This document shows, piece by piece, positions 43,415-51,761 of a stretch of DNA of 64,000 bases (position 1 is its first letter; each line of letters opens with the position of its first letter). Below the pieces are notes generated by a model that had not been told where the DNA came from, did not search any database, and saw only the letters and a list, made by a program, of their open reading frames with translations. The stretch covers positions 143,174 to 207,173 of the forward strand of contig JACKKP010000003.1 in assembly GCA_024236375.1 (NCBI GenBank), in the 5' to 3' direction. The stretch is from Rickettsiaceae bacterium. GTDB taxonomy: Bacteria > Pseudomonadota > Alphaproteobacteria > Rickettsiales > Rickettsiaceae. The position numbers and the translations under genes are program-made.

Positions 43415-44935
43415 TTATACACGAAATTTTAGATTTGGTATTTTACCATAATATGCTACTAATCTTGAGATGAAAGCTCCTATTATAACAAATATTACAA
43501 AGTTTTGGATATTTTTAGGGTCAGGACTATATGAATTATAATCTAAATAAATACCAAATATTATCCCCCATAATATCGAAATTTCAGCATTTAAACTATC
43601 ACCTAGACACATAATATTATTTTTTCTACGCAATATATCTCTTATTATCCCGCCTCCATTGGCAGTCAAGAAAGCAAAGAAAGGCCCCCAAAGCTCGATT
43701 GGTTCAATTCTGCCCATAATAGCAATTGCTACTCCTGTCACTATGAAAGCAGACTGACCTAGAGCATCACTTATAATTAATACATCATCCCAAAATTTTG
43801 CTACTGACTCATCTTGTTGAGCATCTTTATTATAATATTCTAGTAATCTTATTGAAGAAAACCCTATTAATACTATTGTAATAATATAATACATATAAGA
43901 AGGCGTTAAAAATAACCCTACTTCCTCACGATTAATTAAAACATCTCTTATAATACTGCCCCCTACAGAAGGAAGCATGGCAAATAATAATGTTCCAAAT
44001 AATGTCGCATTATCTTTTGCAGCAATTGCTACCCCCGATATAGCAAAAGCAAAGGTGCCTATTACTCCGATAATATAAAACCAGTCGGCTTCTATGGTTT
44101 GCATTAATAATACTGGATATACATAATTTTTGATAATTGCTTTATATTCTGATGTATTTTTAAATTTACCGATCTCTTCATTAAATTTTTCTACTAATTC
44201 AGCAGAAACTGATTTTTTACTAAACATGAAATAAATTGGCGTTTTCGGACCAATAGGAATTTCAATTACCTTATTAATAGATTTCATATCTAGCATGACT
44301 GCTGCCCCTGCAAATCTATCAGCTAAAAATCCATCGATTTTTCCTTCTAATAAATCACTGAAAGCGTCTAGATCAGTGGTATATTCTTTAATGATATCTT
44401 GGTTATTATAGTCACTAATAAATAAATTAACTTGTGGATCTGTATATATAAATCCCTTCACAATACCTAAGACAAAATTTTGTAACCTTATTTGTGATAG
44501 TAATTCTCTAACATTTGCAAAATTAGTATCTTTCTCATTATTATTTAGAGTAAATAAAGAATTTTCTTCAAACCGATATGGAATCGAAAAATGAGCGTAT
44601 TCTGCACGATCTTGAGTATAAGTAGCGCCAGCTGCTATATGTTTTTCCCCCGATTCTATTTGTAATTGATGTTCCTTCCATTCTATAGACTCAAACTCAA
44701 GACCAATACCTATTTTATCTGCCAATGAACTCAATATTTCGATATCCATTCCTACTAATTTGAAACCATTATTAGTAACTTTATTAAACTGGTATGGCTG
44801 CCATAAATACCATCCTGCCTTTAAGCTCATATTGTCTTCTATCTCTTTGCATTTTATTTGTAGCTCTTCTTCTGCATAACATAACGCACTACATAGATAT
44901 GTAAGTAAAACTATTATTCGGAAAAGAAACTGCAT
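43415..44935 (-). CDS. Fusion: periplasmic solute-binding domain plus TRIC-type channel domain (UPF0126)
   Basis: The 506-residue product joins two families. Residues about 1-21 are a signal peptide (cleavage near CYA-EEE). Residues about 30-270 match the bacterial extracellular solute-binding family 3 (amino-acid type): GMDIEILSSLADKIG, AAGATYTQDRAEYAHFSIPY and a LEGKIDGFLADRF-like segment. Residues about 284-500 contain two copies of the TRIC/UPF0126 unit: GTFAFAISGVAIA (293-305) with GGSIIRD (325-331), and GQSAFIVTGVAIA (393-405) with GGGIIRD (427-433). The Gly-rich kinks line the cation pore in TRIC channels. This suggests a periplasmic ligand sensor that gates a membrane channel. I do not know a characterised protein of this kind. 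It stands alone. Confidence 0.75.
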   Translation of the reverse strand: MQFLFRIIVLLTYLCSALCYAEEELQIKCKEIEDNMSLKAGWYLWQPYQFNKVTNNGFKLVGMDIEILSSLADKIGIGLEFESIEWKEHQLQIESGEKHIAAGATYTQDRAEYAHFSIPYRFEENSLFTLNNNEKDTNFANVRELLSQIRLQNFVLGIVKGFIYTDPQVNLFISDYNNQDIIKEYTTDLDAFSDLLEGKIDGFLADRFAGAAVMLDMKSINKVIEIPIGPKTPIYFMFSKKSVSAELVEKFNEEIGKFKNTSEYKAIIKNYVYPVLLMQTIEADWFYIIGVIGTFAFAISGVAIAAKDNATLFGTLLFAMLPSVGGSIIRDVLINREEVGLFLTPSYMYYIITIVLIGFSSIRLLEYYNKDAQQDESVAKFWDDVLIISDALGQSAFIVTGVAIAIMGRIEPIELWGPFFAFLTANGGGIIRDILRRKNNIMCLGDSLNAEISILWGIIFGIYLDYNSYSPDPKNIQNFVIFVIIGAFISRLVAYYGKIPNLKFRV

Positions 44936-45447
44936 AGTAGATAAAAATGGATTAAATGATATCTATCTTAGCTATTTATTATAGGAATGTATAAAAGAAC
45001 TATACTAATATAGGGTAAAAACCTCTATTAGCCGTTGATTTTATATTACACAATTCCTAGGCATTCCTATACCTTGGTACTGGCACATAAGAGCATTTCA
45101 TTTATCAACACCATCTACTTAATGTAATAAATACAGTAAGATATAAGATTAATTTAAAATACATCTCATACTAAAGACAAATTATAATAGTTTGTTATAA
45201 ATTTATTTAAATTTTTTATATCCAAGACACATATTAACACTATCAAAGCATAGATAACTCTTGTGGGATCTTATAATTTTCTTATAAGGTTGATCTGTAT
45301 GAGATTTTATCTCAAAGACAGGAGATGATATTTATTCTTGTTTTTAATAAAAATTTATTAAACAATATGGACTTGCATTAAAATCACAATTATACTTAGC
45401 AAAGTAAATAATTATATTATAACTTTTAATAAAAGAGGATCTTAAAG
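44936..45447. other. Gap of about 510 bases upstream of a small ankyrin gene
   Basis: This AT-rich stretch has no convincing open frame. A small hairpin, CTTATAA with TTATAAG around TTTTC near 45278-45296, and TGAGATTTTATCTCA near 45300-45316 are the only structures seen. A good ribosome binding site (AGAGGAT) ends the stretch just before the ankyrin ATG at 45448. It probably holds that gene's promoter plus decayed sequence. Confidence 0.5.
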
Positions 45448-45843
45448 ATGCTATCATTAAAACAACAAGTAATAAAATTTATTCACAAACATCATAATGA
45501 TGTTATTGAATTTCCCCTTGATGATACTACACCTTGGGACGAAATAAAAAACTTTATGCTCTCTATAAACAATAATTATCAAACACCACTGATTTCTGCT
45601 TTAATAAAGAATGATGAATTTACTATAGCAAAAAACTTATTAAAGACCGAAGGAGTATATATAAATCAGCCGGATAGTTATGGGAAAATTCCAATAGATT
45701 ATGCTCAAGATAATCCTTTGTCTTCAAATGGCTTAATAGCGCTCTTGGGTGGTAATACCGAAGACCAAAATATGCCATCTGGTAATGACTCTACTGAATC
45801 TAATGATTACGAACCAATGGCATCAAGTGAAGATTTTTCTTAA
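45448..45843 (+). CDS. Small ankyrin-repeat protein
   Basis: The 131-residue product has one and a half ankyrin-like repeats: NYQTPLISALIKNDEFTIAK (about 47-66) and VYINQPDSYGKIPIDYAQDN (about 73-92). It has a charged, Ser/Asp-rich, disordered tail (about 98-131) and no signal peptide. The start has a good Shine-Dalgarno sequence (AGAGGAT). Small ankyrin proteins near a type IV secretion system may be effectors; this is only suggested by size and context. It is convergent with pal. Confidence 0.65.
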   Translation: MLSLKQQVIKFIHKHHNDVIEFPLDDTTPWDEIKNFMLSINNNYQTPLISALIKNDEFTIAKNLLKTEGVYINQPDSYGKIPIDYAQDNPLSSNGLIALLGGNTEDQNMPSGNDSTESNDYEPMASSEDFS

Positions 45844-45875
45844 AATAATGACTAAGCTTTTCTATTAAATCACAA

Positions 45876-45906
45876 TTAAGGGTCATATTAACTATATGAC
45901 CCTTAA
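45876..45906. terminator. Bidirectional hairpin between the ankyrin gene and pal
   Basis: TTAAGGGTCATAT (45876-45888) and ATATGACCCTTAA (45894-45906) form a perfect 13-bp stem with a 5-base loop. It lies between two convergent genes (ends 45843 and 45919), the expected place for a shared terminator. T runs are weak on both strands. Confidence 0.6.
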
Positions 45907-45918
45907 AGATAGGACAAG

Positions 45919-46359
45919 TTATTTGCTCCAAAGAACAATTTCACTTCTACGATTTTTTGTCCATGCTTCTTCATTATGACCAATGACAGCTGGCTTCTCT
46001 TTACCATACGATACGGTTGAAAGACGTTGCGCATCTACACCATGATGCACTAGGAAATTTTTAACAGCCATAGCTCTTTTTTCACCTAAAGCAAGGTTAT
46101 ATTCTCTAGTACCTCTTTCATCAGCATGCCCTTCAATTTTAGCCATAGAAGTTGGGTTCGCATGTAACCATTCTGCTTGTTGTTTTAGAGTTGCAGTTGC
46201 TACATTTGATAAAGCAGCACTATTTAATTCGAACCATACTGTTTCTCCCATCATTTGTTGATGTGCCACGTGGCTGCCGCAACCACGGTTCCATTTTTTA
46301 TGACCACATCCAGATAGAACAGTAAGTGCACATAATGCAAGTAAAGTTTTTTTCATCAT
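45919..46359 (-). CDS. pal: Peptidoglycan-associated lipoprotein Pal
   Basis: Pal is an outer-membrane lipoprotein that binds peptidoglycan and links the Tol-Pal machine to the wall. I set the start at MMKKTLLALCAL, which is preceded at proper spacing by AAGGG; an ATG 33 bases upstream is less likely. The lipobox is LSGC (Cys about residue 17). The OmpA-like domain runs from VWFELNSAALSN to the end with EGHADERGTREYNLALGEKR (about 92-111) and NRRSEIVLW. The linker between lipobox and domain is short, so the total (146 residues) is below the usual 160-175. tolB is not adjacent. Confidence 0.92.
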   Translation of the reverse strand: MMKKTLLALCALTVLSGCGHKKWNRGCGSHVAHQQMMGETVWFELNSAALSNVATATLKQQAEWLHANPTSMAKIEGHADERGTREYNLALGEKRAMAVKNFLVHHGVDAQRLSTVSYGKEKPAVIGHNEEAWTKNRRSEIVLWSK

Positions 46360-46543
46360 AATTATTATCCCTTTTAAATTTGATAATTCCAATATTCGGA
46401 AATTGTAATATTTCCGCTATCTATCATAGTATAAGGGAAACAACTAGATGTAAAACAAAATTAGTGGTTATAGAATTAAAAATCAGCAAAAAATTTAAAA
46501 AGTTATTTTTTTATAATAATTACGTCACGGAAACAACAAAAAC

Positions 46544-47032
46544 TTAGCTATTATTTATAATTAAAGGAGAAAATTCCTTGATAATTTTTTGGTATAATAA
46601 TATTTTAAATGGTACAACATCTGCAAGTAATTCGTCAATTGCTATCCATTTCCATTCTTCAAATTCAGGGGAGTCTGTGTTGATTTCTATTTCATCGTTA
46701 GAACCTAAGAACTTTATCAAAAACCATTTTTGTTTTTGACCACAAAACTTTCCTCCCCACAATTTAGGGACTAAAAAATCTGGAATTCTATAACTATACC
46801 AATTCTTGCTTTCAGCAATTATTTGACCATTTCCACTACCAATTTCTTCTTTCATTTCTCTTAAAGCTGCAGCACTGGGTGTTTCTCCAAGGTCTATACC
46901 ACCTTGTGGCATTTGCCATCCATTAGTTTTCGAATTAATCCGCTTACCAACAAAAATTTTATTATCTTTGTTGATAATCATCATTCCTACACCAGGTCTG
47001 AAAGGCAAGCAGCTATAATTAATTTCTTTCAT
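46544..47032 (-). CDS. rppH: RNA pyrophosphohydrolase RppH (Nudix)
   Basis: RppH removes pyrophosphate from the 5' end of triphosphorylated RNA and so starts RNase E decay. The 162-residue product has the Nudix box GGIDLGETPSAAALREMKEE at about residues 44-63, GWQMPQGG before it, and the family-specific KWFLIKFLGSNDEIEI and FEEWKWIAIDEL segments. It begins 8 bases after the ctpA stop, so both may be co-transcribed. Confidence 0.92.
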   Translation of the reverse strand: MKEINYSCLPFRPGVGMMIINKDNKIFVGKRINSKTNGWQMPQGGIDLGETPSAAALREMKEEIGSGNGQIIAESKNWYSYRIPDFLVPKLWGGKFCGQKQKWFLIKFLGSNDEIEINTDSPEFEEWKWIAIDELLADVVPFKILLYQKIIKEFSPLIINNS

Positions 47033-47040
47033 ATTGTTCT

Positions 47041-48366
47041 TTATTTAATAGCTGATTTACTTACTATCAAACCTCTAATTAAATCAAAAGCCCGAGCGTA
47101 CTGATAGTCTTTTTGATATTTCTCTAAAACTATTTTAGGTGCTCCAGCCCTTTTATCTTCTGCTTTTTCTTGAATTATTTCTTCTTGGTTATATTTCTCC
47201 AGATAGCTTTTCACACTTGCATTAGTAAAAACCTTATTCTCCTGTTCAATTTTTGCATATTCCACCTTAGCATTCTCAATATAAATATCTGGTTCAATAC
47301 CCTTGCCGTTGATTGAACGACCACTAGGAGTAAAATATTTTGCGGTTGTCAGTTTCACAGCAGCTCTTTTACTTATTTGAGAAAAAGTTTGTACTAAACC
47401 TTTACCGAAAGAAGTCACACCAACTAATATACCCCTTTTATGATCCTGCAACGCACCTGCTACTATTTCTGCGGCCGAAGCAGTACCTTCATTTATCAAG
47501 ACAACTAGAGGTACATTAGGAGCTTTTTTAACAAATCTACCAGCTGATAAAATTTTTGGGTTATCGTGATTCCTACCTTTAATAGATGTAATAATACCTT
47601 GGTCGATAAAATATTCACTAACTGCCAATGCTTGATCTAATACTCCACCTGGATTATTACGTAAATCCAAAATAATACCACTCAAAGTTTTATTCTTGCT
47701 TTTCAAATCTTTTTCTATGGATTCTATTGATTTCTTCAGATCAGTAATGACATTATTATTGAACGCGATAATACGTATATAAGCAATTCCTGTGTTGTTA
47801 CTTTCTTCTACCTCATATTTGATAGGTTTAATTTTGATAATTTTCCTGGTGATTTCTATTTCTTTAGCGACATTTTCTTCTGAATTGATCACCAATAAAT
47901 TCAGTTTACTACCTGGTTCACCACGCATTTCTTTTACTGCCTTATTAAAACCCAGATTCGACACTAATTTACCATTGACACCAACAATATAATCCCCTGC
48001 TTTGATCCCCGCATTATAAGCTGGCATATCATCTATTGGAGTAATTACTTTAATCACGCCATTATCAAACATTAATTCAATACCAATACCACCAAATTCT
48101 CCGTCAGTACTACTCATAAAGAATTCCAAATCCTCATCTGTAACATAACTAGAATATGGGTCTAAGGACTGGAGCATTCCGTTAATTGCTTCATCTATCA
48201 TTTCTTGATGATTTGGCACTTGAATATAATCTTTCTCTATTCTTTTGAATACTTCTTTAAATTGCTCAAAATAATAACTATCTGGTTTAGGTTCTTCTGC
48301 ATAGCAAATATTAATACCTAAAATACAAAAATATATAGTAACTACTAACTGTACTTTTTTAAACAT
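47041..48366 (-). CDS. ctpA: Carboxyl-terminal processing protease CtpA (S41 family)
   Basis: CtpA proteases act in the periplasm and trim the C-terminus of envelope proteins. The 441-residue product has a signal peptide (about 1-23), a PDZ domain (DGEFGGIGIELMFDNGVIKV, about 92-111, then DMPAYNAGIKAGDYIVGVNG) and the S41 catalytic core. The nucleophile Ser lies in GTASAAEIVAGALQDHKRG (about 295) and the general-base Lys in FGKGLVQTF. Its 5' end overlaps parE by 8 bases. Confidence 0.94.
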   Translation of the reverse strand: MFKKVQLVVTIYFCILGINICYAEEPKPDSYYFEQFKEVFKRIEKDYIQVPNHQEMIDEAINGMLQSLDPYSSYVTDEDLEFFMSSTDGEFGGIGIELMFDNGVIKVITPIDDMPAYNAGIKAGDYIVGVNGKLVSNLGFNKAVKEMRGEPGSKLNLLVINSEENVAKEIEITRKIIKIKPIKYEVEESNNTGIAYIRIIAFNNNVITDLKKSIESIEKDLKSKNKTLSGIILDLRNNPGGVLDQALAVSEYFIDQGIITSIKGRNHDNPKILSAGRFVKKAPNVPLVVLINEGTASAAEIVAGALQDHKRGILVGVTSFGKGLVQTFSQISKRAAVKLTTAKYFTPSGRSINGKGIEPDIYIENAKVEYAKIEQENKVFTNASVKSYLEKYNQEEIIQEKAEDKRAGAPKIVLEKYQKDYQYARAFDLIRGLIVSKSAIK

Positions 48367-50332
48367 ATAATTTTATTTCTCCATTTAATTTATTCAAAGA
48401 TTGTTCTTGAATGAATTGAAATCTTTTTTCGGGATTTTTACCCATTAGATCATCTATTATTTTGTCAGCTGACTCAAAATTATCAATATGCACCCTATAT
48501 AAAATTCTAGTTTTAGGATCCATAGTAGTTTCTTTTAGTTGGGCAGGCGTCATTTCACCCAACCCTTTAAATCTTCCAATTTCGACCTTTTTCTTGTTGT
48601 GCTCTAATGTCTTTAATATTTGGTCTCTTTGCTCTTCTGTGTTAGCATAATAACTTTTTGCACTTTGAGTGATACGATATAAAGGTGGTTTTGCTAAATA
48701 TAAATGATTATTTTCTACTAATTTACGCATTCTAGTATAAAAAAAAGTCATAAGCAATGAGGCAATATGTGCTCCATCCACATCTGCATCTGTCATGATA
48801 ATGATTTTTTCATAACGTAAATTTTCTTCTTTATAATTATGAAGAGAACCACAGTTTAATGCAACTTCTAAATCTTGTATTTCCTGATTAGCTAATATTT
48901 TTTGTGTTGTTGCATTCGCTACGTTCAAAATCTTACCCCTTAAAGGTAATATTGCCTGAAATTTTCTATCTCTTGCCTGTTTTGCAGAACCACCAGCTGA
49001 ATCTCCTTCAACCAAAAATAGTTCCGTACCTGATGATTCATTATTAGAACAATCAGCTAATTTACCAGGTAAACGCAATCTCTGCGTAGCAGTTTTTCTC
49101 GTAATATTTTTTTCACTTTTCCTACTCAAACGATGTTCTGATATCTCTATAAAATTCTCGAGTAATTGATCAGATGCTTTTTTATATTTGACTAACCAAT
49201 GTTCAAAATGGTCTTTAAATACTGATTCCACATCCTTAGCAACACCTAACGATACTAATTTTTCTTTAGTTTGTCCTTGGAATATAGGGTTCTTAATGAA
49301 GACAGATAAAATTAAACAAATATTTTCGAATAAATCTTCTTGCGTAATTTGTGTTGCTCTCTTGATACCTGCCATATTACCATAATTCTTAACTGCTTTA
49401 AGTAATGCAGTTTTGAGCCCTTGCTCATGCGTACCCCCTTGAGGAGTAGGAATAGTATTACAATAAGATTGCGTGAATTGTTCTTGTTCATGCCAACATA
49501 GGGCCCATTCTATTCTTACATTATCTTCCGAAGGCAACTCAGCAGTACCAGCAAAAACCTCGCCACCAATAATTTTTCCTAGATCTAATTTCGATTTAAT
49601 ATAATCCACTAGTCCTTCAGGAAAATACATTATTTCTTGCATAGGAACTTTGAGGTCATTAAATTCACTCTGACATTCCCAATGAATTGTGACTCCTTTA
49701 TGTAAATAAGCTTTTGATTTTGCCAATTTATATATTACCTGCGGTTCAAATTTGACCCCATGTGCAAAAATTGTATAATCTGGGCTAAAAATAATTTCAG
49801 TACCCCGCATTCTTTTGCTCGCAGGTTCTGTAAGTAGAGGTGTAACTACTTCGCCTTTTGAATATTCTTGACTATATAAAGTGCCGCTTCGATAAACTTT
49901 TACTATTAATTTTTCTGATAGAGCATTCACTACCGAAATCCCTACCCCATGCAATCCTCCAGCCGTTTCATAAGATTTACCAGAAAATTTCCCTCCAGAA
50001 TGCAACATAGTAAATATTACTTCTAAAGCAGATTTATTAGGAAATTTAGGATGCATATCAACTGGTATACCACGCCCATTATCCTTAATGGAAATAGCGC
50101 CATCCTTTAATAATTTTATAGCAATGTTGTTTGCATGACCTGCTACTACCTCATCCATAGCATTATCTAACACTTCACAAACCAAATGATGTAGAGCATC
50201 TTGTCCAGTGCCACCAATATACATACCCGGCCTCATACGCACTGGTTGTAAGCCTTCTAACACCTCAATATCACTTGCATTATAGGAATTGTTTAAATTG
50301 GTGTTATTATTTATATCAAATAAATCTTCCAC
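48359..50332 (-). CDS. parE: DNA topoisomerase IV subunit B
   Basis: ParE is the ATPase subunit that, with ParC, unlinks replicated chromosomes. The 657-residue product has the GHKL ATP site (EVLDNAMDEVVAGHANNIAI, about 36), ATP-lid region GGKFSGKSYETAGGLHGVG (about 94-112) and the TOPRIM-type EGDSAGGSAKQARDRKFQAI (about 442). The GKFSGKSYETAGG form and the length are more like ParE than GyrB (about 800). It is the first gene in a parE-ctpA-rppH group. Confidence 0.9.
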   Translation of the reverse strand: MEDLFDINNNTNLNNSYNASDIEVLEGLQPVRMRPGMYIGGTGQDALHHLVCEVLDNAMDEVVAGHANNIAIKLLKDGAISIKDNGRGIPVDMHPKFPNKSALEVIFTMLHSGGKFSGKSYETAGGLHGVGISVVNALSEKLIVKVYRSGTLYSQEYSKGEVVTPLLTEPASKRMRGTEIIFSPDYTIFAHGVKFEPQVIYKLAKSKAYLHKGVTIHWECQSEFNDLKVPMQEIMYFPEGLVDYIKSKLDLGKIIGGEVFAGTAELPSEDNVRIEWALCWHEQEQFTQSYCNTIPTPQGGTHEQGLKTALLKAVKNYGNMAGIKRATQITQEDLFENICLILSVFIKNPIFQGQTKEKLVSLGVAKDVESVFKDHFEHWLVKYKKASDQLLENFIEISEHRLSRKSEKNITRKTATQRLRLPGKLADCSNNESSGTELFLVEGDSAGGSAKQARDRKFQAILPLRGKILNVANATTQKILANQEIQDLEVALNCGSLHNYKEENLRYEKIIIMTDADVDGAHIASLLMTFFYTRMRKLVENNHLYLAKPPLYRITQSAKSYYANTEEQRDQILKTLEHNKKKVEIGRFKGLGEMTPAQLKETTMDPKTRILYRVHIDNFESADKIIDDLMGKNPEKRFQFIQEQSLNKLNGEIKLYV

Positions 50333-50522
50333 TATATTTTTCGCTTAAATTTTAATATTTTTAACTTCATATTTCTTTATTACTAATTACTGATTTTAGT
50401 AATATGTTAAAGAATTTAATCAAATAACAATTTGAATGCAAGTCTGTCACTATATTATAGACATAGTTTACAAAGAATTATATTATATATTTACACAAAT
50501 TGCGCTAATTTAATTAGTGCAA

Positions 50523-51239
50523 TTATTTTTTATATATATTCATCATATAATGATAAAATATTTCTCTTGGTGCAGGAGGGGCTCTACCAAATAATATATA
50601 TCTGTCAATAAAATAACTAGTTAATAAATAAGCTTGGTTTAATTGTTCATAATCAATCGCTATATCACTAACCAAAAATTGCGGTAATAATAACATCTTA
50701 TCTGCAAAAACTTCTCCTGCTTCTTTACAAATCGCTCTTCCAGATTTAGGCGATACATAAAATAAATTGTTAGCACTATTAGTAGCAGCACATTTGTCTA
50801 ATTGCAATGTATGACCAGTTTCTGCAAGTAACGCAAGTTCTAAGCGTATATAAAGTTCTATGCAACAATTTTCTTTAAGAGACTCCATAAAACTGAGCAA
50901 ATCTGGAAAAAGATTATTATGGGATTCGCGTTCGCAAAATGATATTTTTAATAAACTAACGACTGAATTAAACGCATATAATTTTATTTTATCATTAATA
51001 ATATAACAGCCAAAAGATTTGACTGATTCTATTTTTGCATACCCTAAATGCTCGTGTAACCTTGCACTCCATAGAAAATCTACTAAGTTACCTTCTAATA
51101 AAATATTATCTCCCTTTTTGCGAGATTTGCTTACAACAGCAGAATATAGACCATGTTTCTCTGTAAATATGGTGACAATATATTTGTTATCTTGCAAGTT
51201 TTTTTTTGATAAAATAATACCACGATCTTTAAAATTCAT
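50523..51239 (-). CDS. recO: DNA repair protein RecO
   Basis: RecO helps load RecA at gapped DNA in the RecFOR pathway. The 238-residue product starts MNFKDRGIILSKKNLQDNKYIVT with the family OB-fold pattern (GIILSxKxxxExxxIVTIFTEKHGL-like), and has a middle helical region and LYAFNSVVSLLKISFCERES. The C-terminal Zn-type cysteines seen in some RecO proteins are largely absent. Length is usual (about 230-245). It stands alone, diverging from groES. Confidence 0.88.
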   Translation of the reverse strand: MNFKDRGIILSKKNLQDNKYIVTIFTEKHGLYSAVVSKSRKKGDNILLEGNLVDFLWSARLHEHLGYAKIESVKSFGCYIINDKIKLYAFNSVVSLLKISFCERESHNNLFPDLLSFMESLKENCCIELYIRLELALLAETGHTLQLDKCAATNSANNLFYVSPKSGRAICKEAGEVFADKMLLLPQFLVSDIAIDYEQLNQAYLLTSYFIDRYILFGRAPPAPREIFYHYMMNIYKK

Positions 51240-51279
51240 ATAACTATAAATCTGTCAGTGTTAATAGAATAGACTATTA

Positions 51280-51308
51280 AGTATAAATTTCACTTATAAA
51301 TTTATACT
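51280..51308. repeat. Perfect 11-bp palindrome between recO and groES
   Basis: AGTATAAATTT (51280-51290) and AAATTTATACT (51298-51308) pair exactly around a 7-base loop. It lies 7 bases before the heat-shock-type -35 of groES and about 40 bases upstream of recO. It could be an operator for either gene. The CIRCE heat-shock operator (TTAGCACTC) is not present. Confidence 0.6.
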
Positions 51309-51314
51309 CAGCCG

Positions 51315-51344
51315 CTTGAAATAAAAATATCTAACACTTATATA
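51315..51344 (+). promoter_or_regulatory. Heat-shock (sigma-32-type) promoter of groES-groEL
   Basis: CTTGAAA (51315-51321) is followed after 15 bases by CTTATATA (51337-51344). This fits the alphaproteobacterial sigma-32 pattern (CTTG and, about 17-18 bases later, CYTATNT). The leader to groES would be about 95 bases. The assignment is by pattern; binding has not been shown. Confidence 0.6.
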
Positions 51345-51446
51345 CCCAATATGGCCAGTTAATTGCTACAAAATTCAGCAAGTTTAGATTTTGCTAATTA
51401 ATTTAGACTGGTTATATATCAACAAAATAAATAAGGAAGGTGTTGT

Positions 51447-51740
51447 ATGCAAAACTTAAGACCGTTACATAATAATGTGGTACTAGAACCACTTGAAGCA
51501 GAAGAAAAAACTACTGGTGGGATCATAATTCCTGATACAGCAAAAAAGAAAACTATCCAAGGCAAAGTTGTAGCTGTTGGACCAGGTAAAAAAGATGATA
51601 ATGGTAAATTAATTCCTTCTGACCTTCAAGCAGGCGACATTGTTGTTTATGAAAAATGGGGTGGCACAGAAATCACGATTAATGACAAAACATTATTAGT
51701 GATGAAAGAAACAGATATTATCGGTATTGTAGAAAAATAA
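51447..51740 (+). CDS. groES: Co-chaperonin GroES
   Basis: GroES caps the GroEL cage. The 97-residue product starts MQNLRPLHNNVVLEPLEAEE, has the mobile loop EAEEKTTGGIIIPDTAKK (residues about 16-34), and ends with the LLVMKETDIIGIVE strand. The start is preceded by AAGGAAGGTGTTGT with a strong Shine-Dalgarno sequence. It lies 21 bases upstream of groEL and behind a sigma-32-type promoter. Confidence 0.98.
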   Translation: MQNLRPLHNNVVLEPLEAEEKTTGGIIIPDTAKKKTIQGKVVAVGPGKKDDNGKLIPSDLQAGDIVVYEKWGGTEITINDKTLLVMKETDIIGIVEK

Positions 51741-51761
51741 TAAATTTAAGGAGAAATGATT

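Noticed and set aside
45268..45320. An intrinsic terminator or riboswitch in the gap before the small ankyrin gene
   Set aside because: Only short weak hairpins without T tracts and no conserved riboswitch core were seen.
51240..51446. A CIRCE heat-shock operator before groES
   Set aside because: No TTAGCACTC-N9-GAGTGCTAA is present; the 11-bp palindrome has an unrelated sequence.
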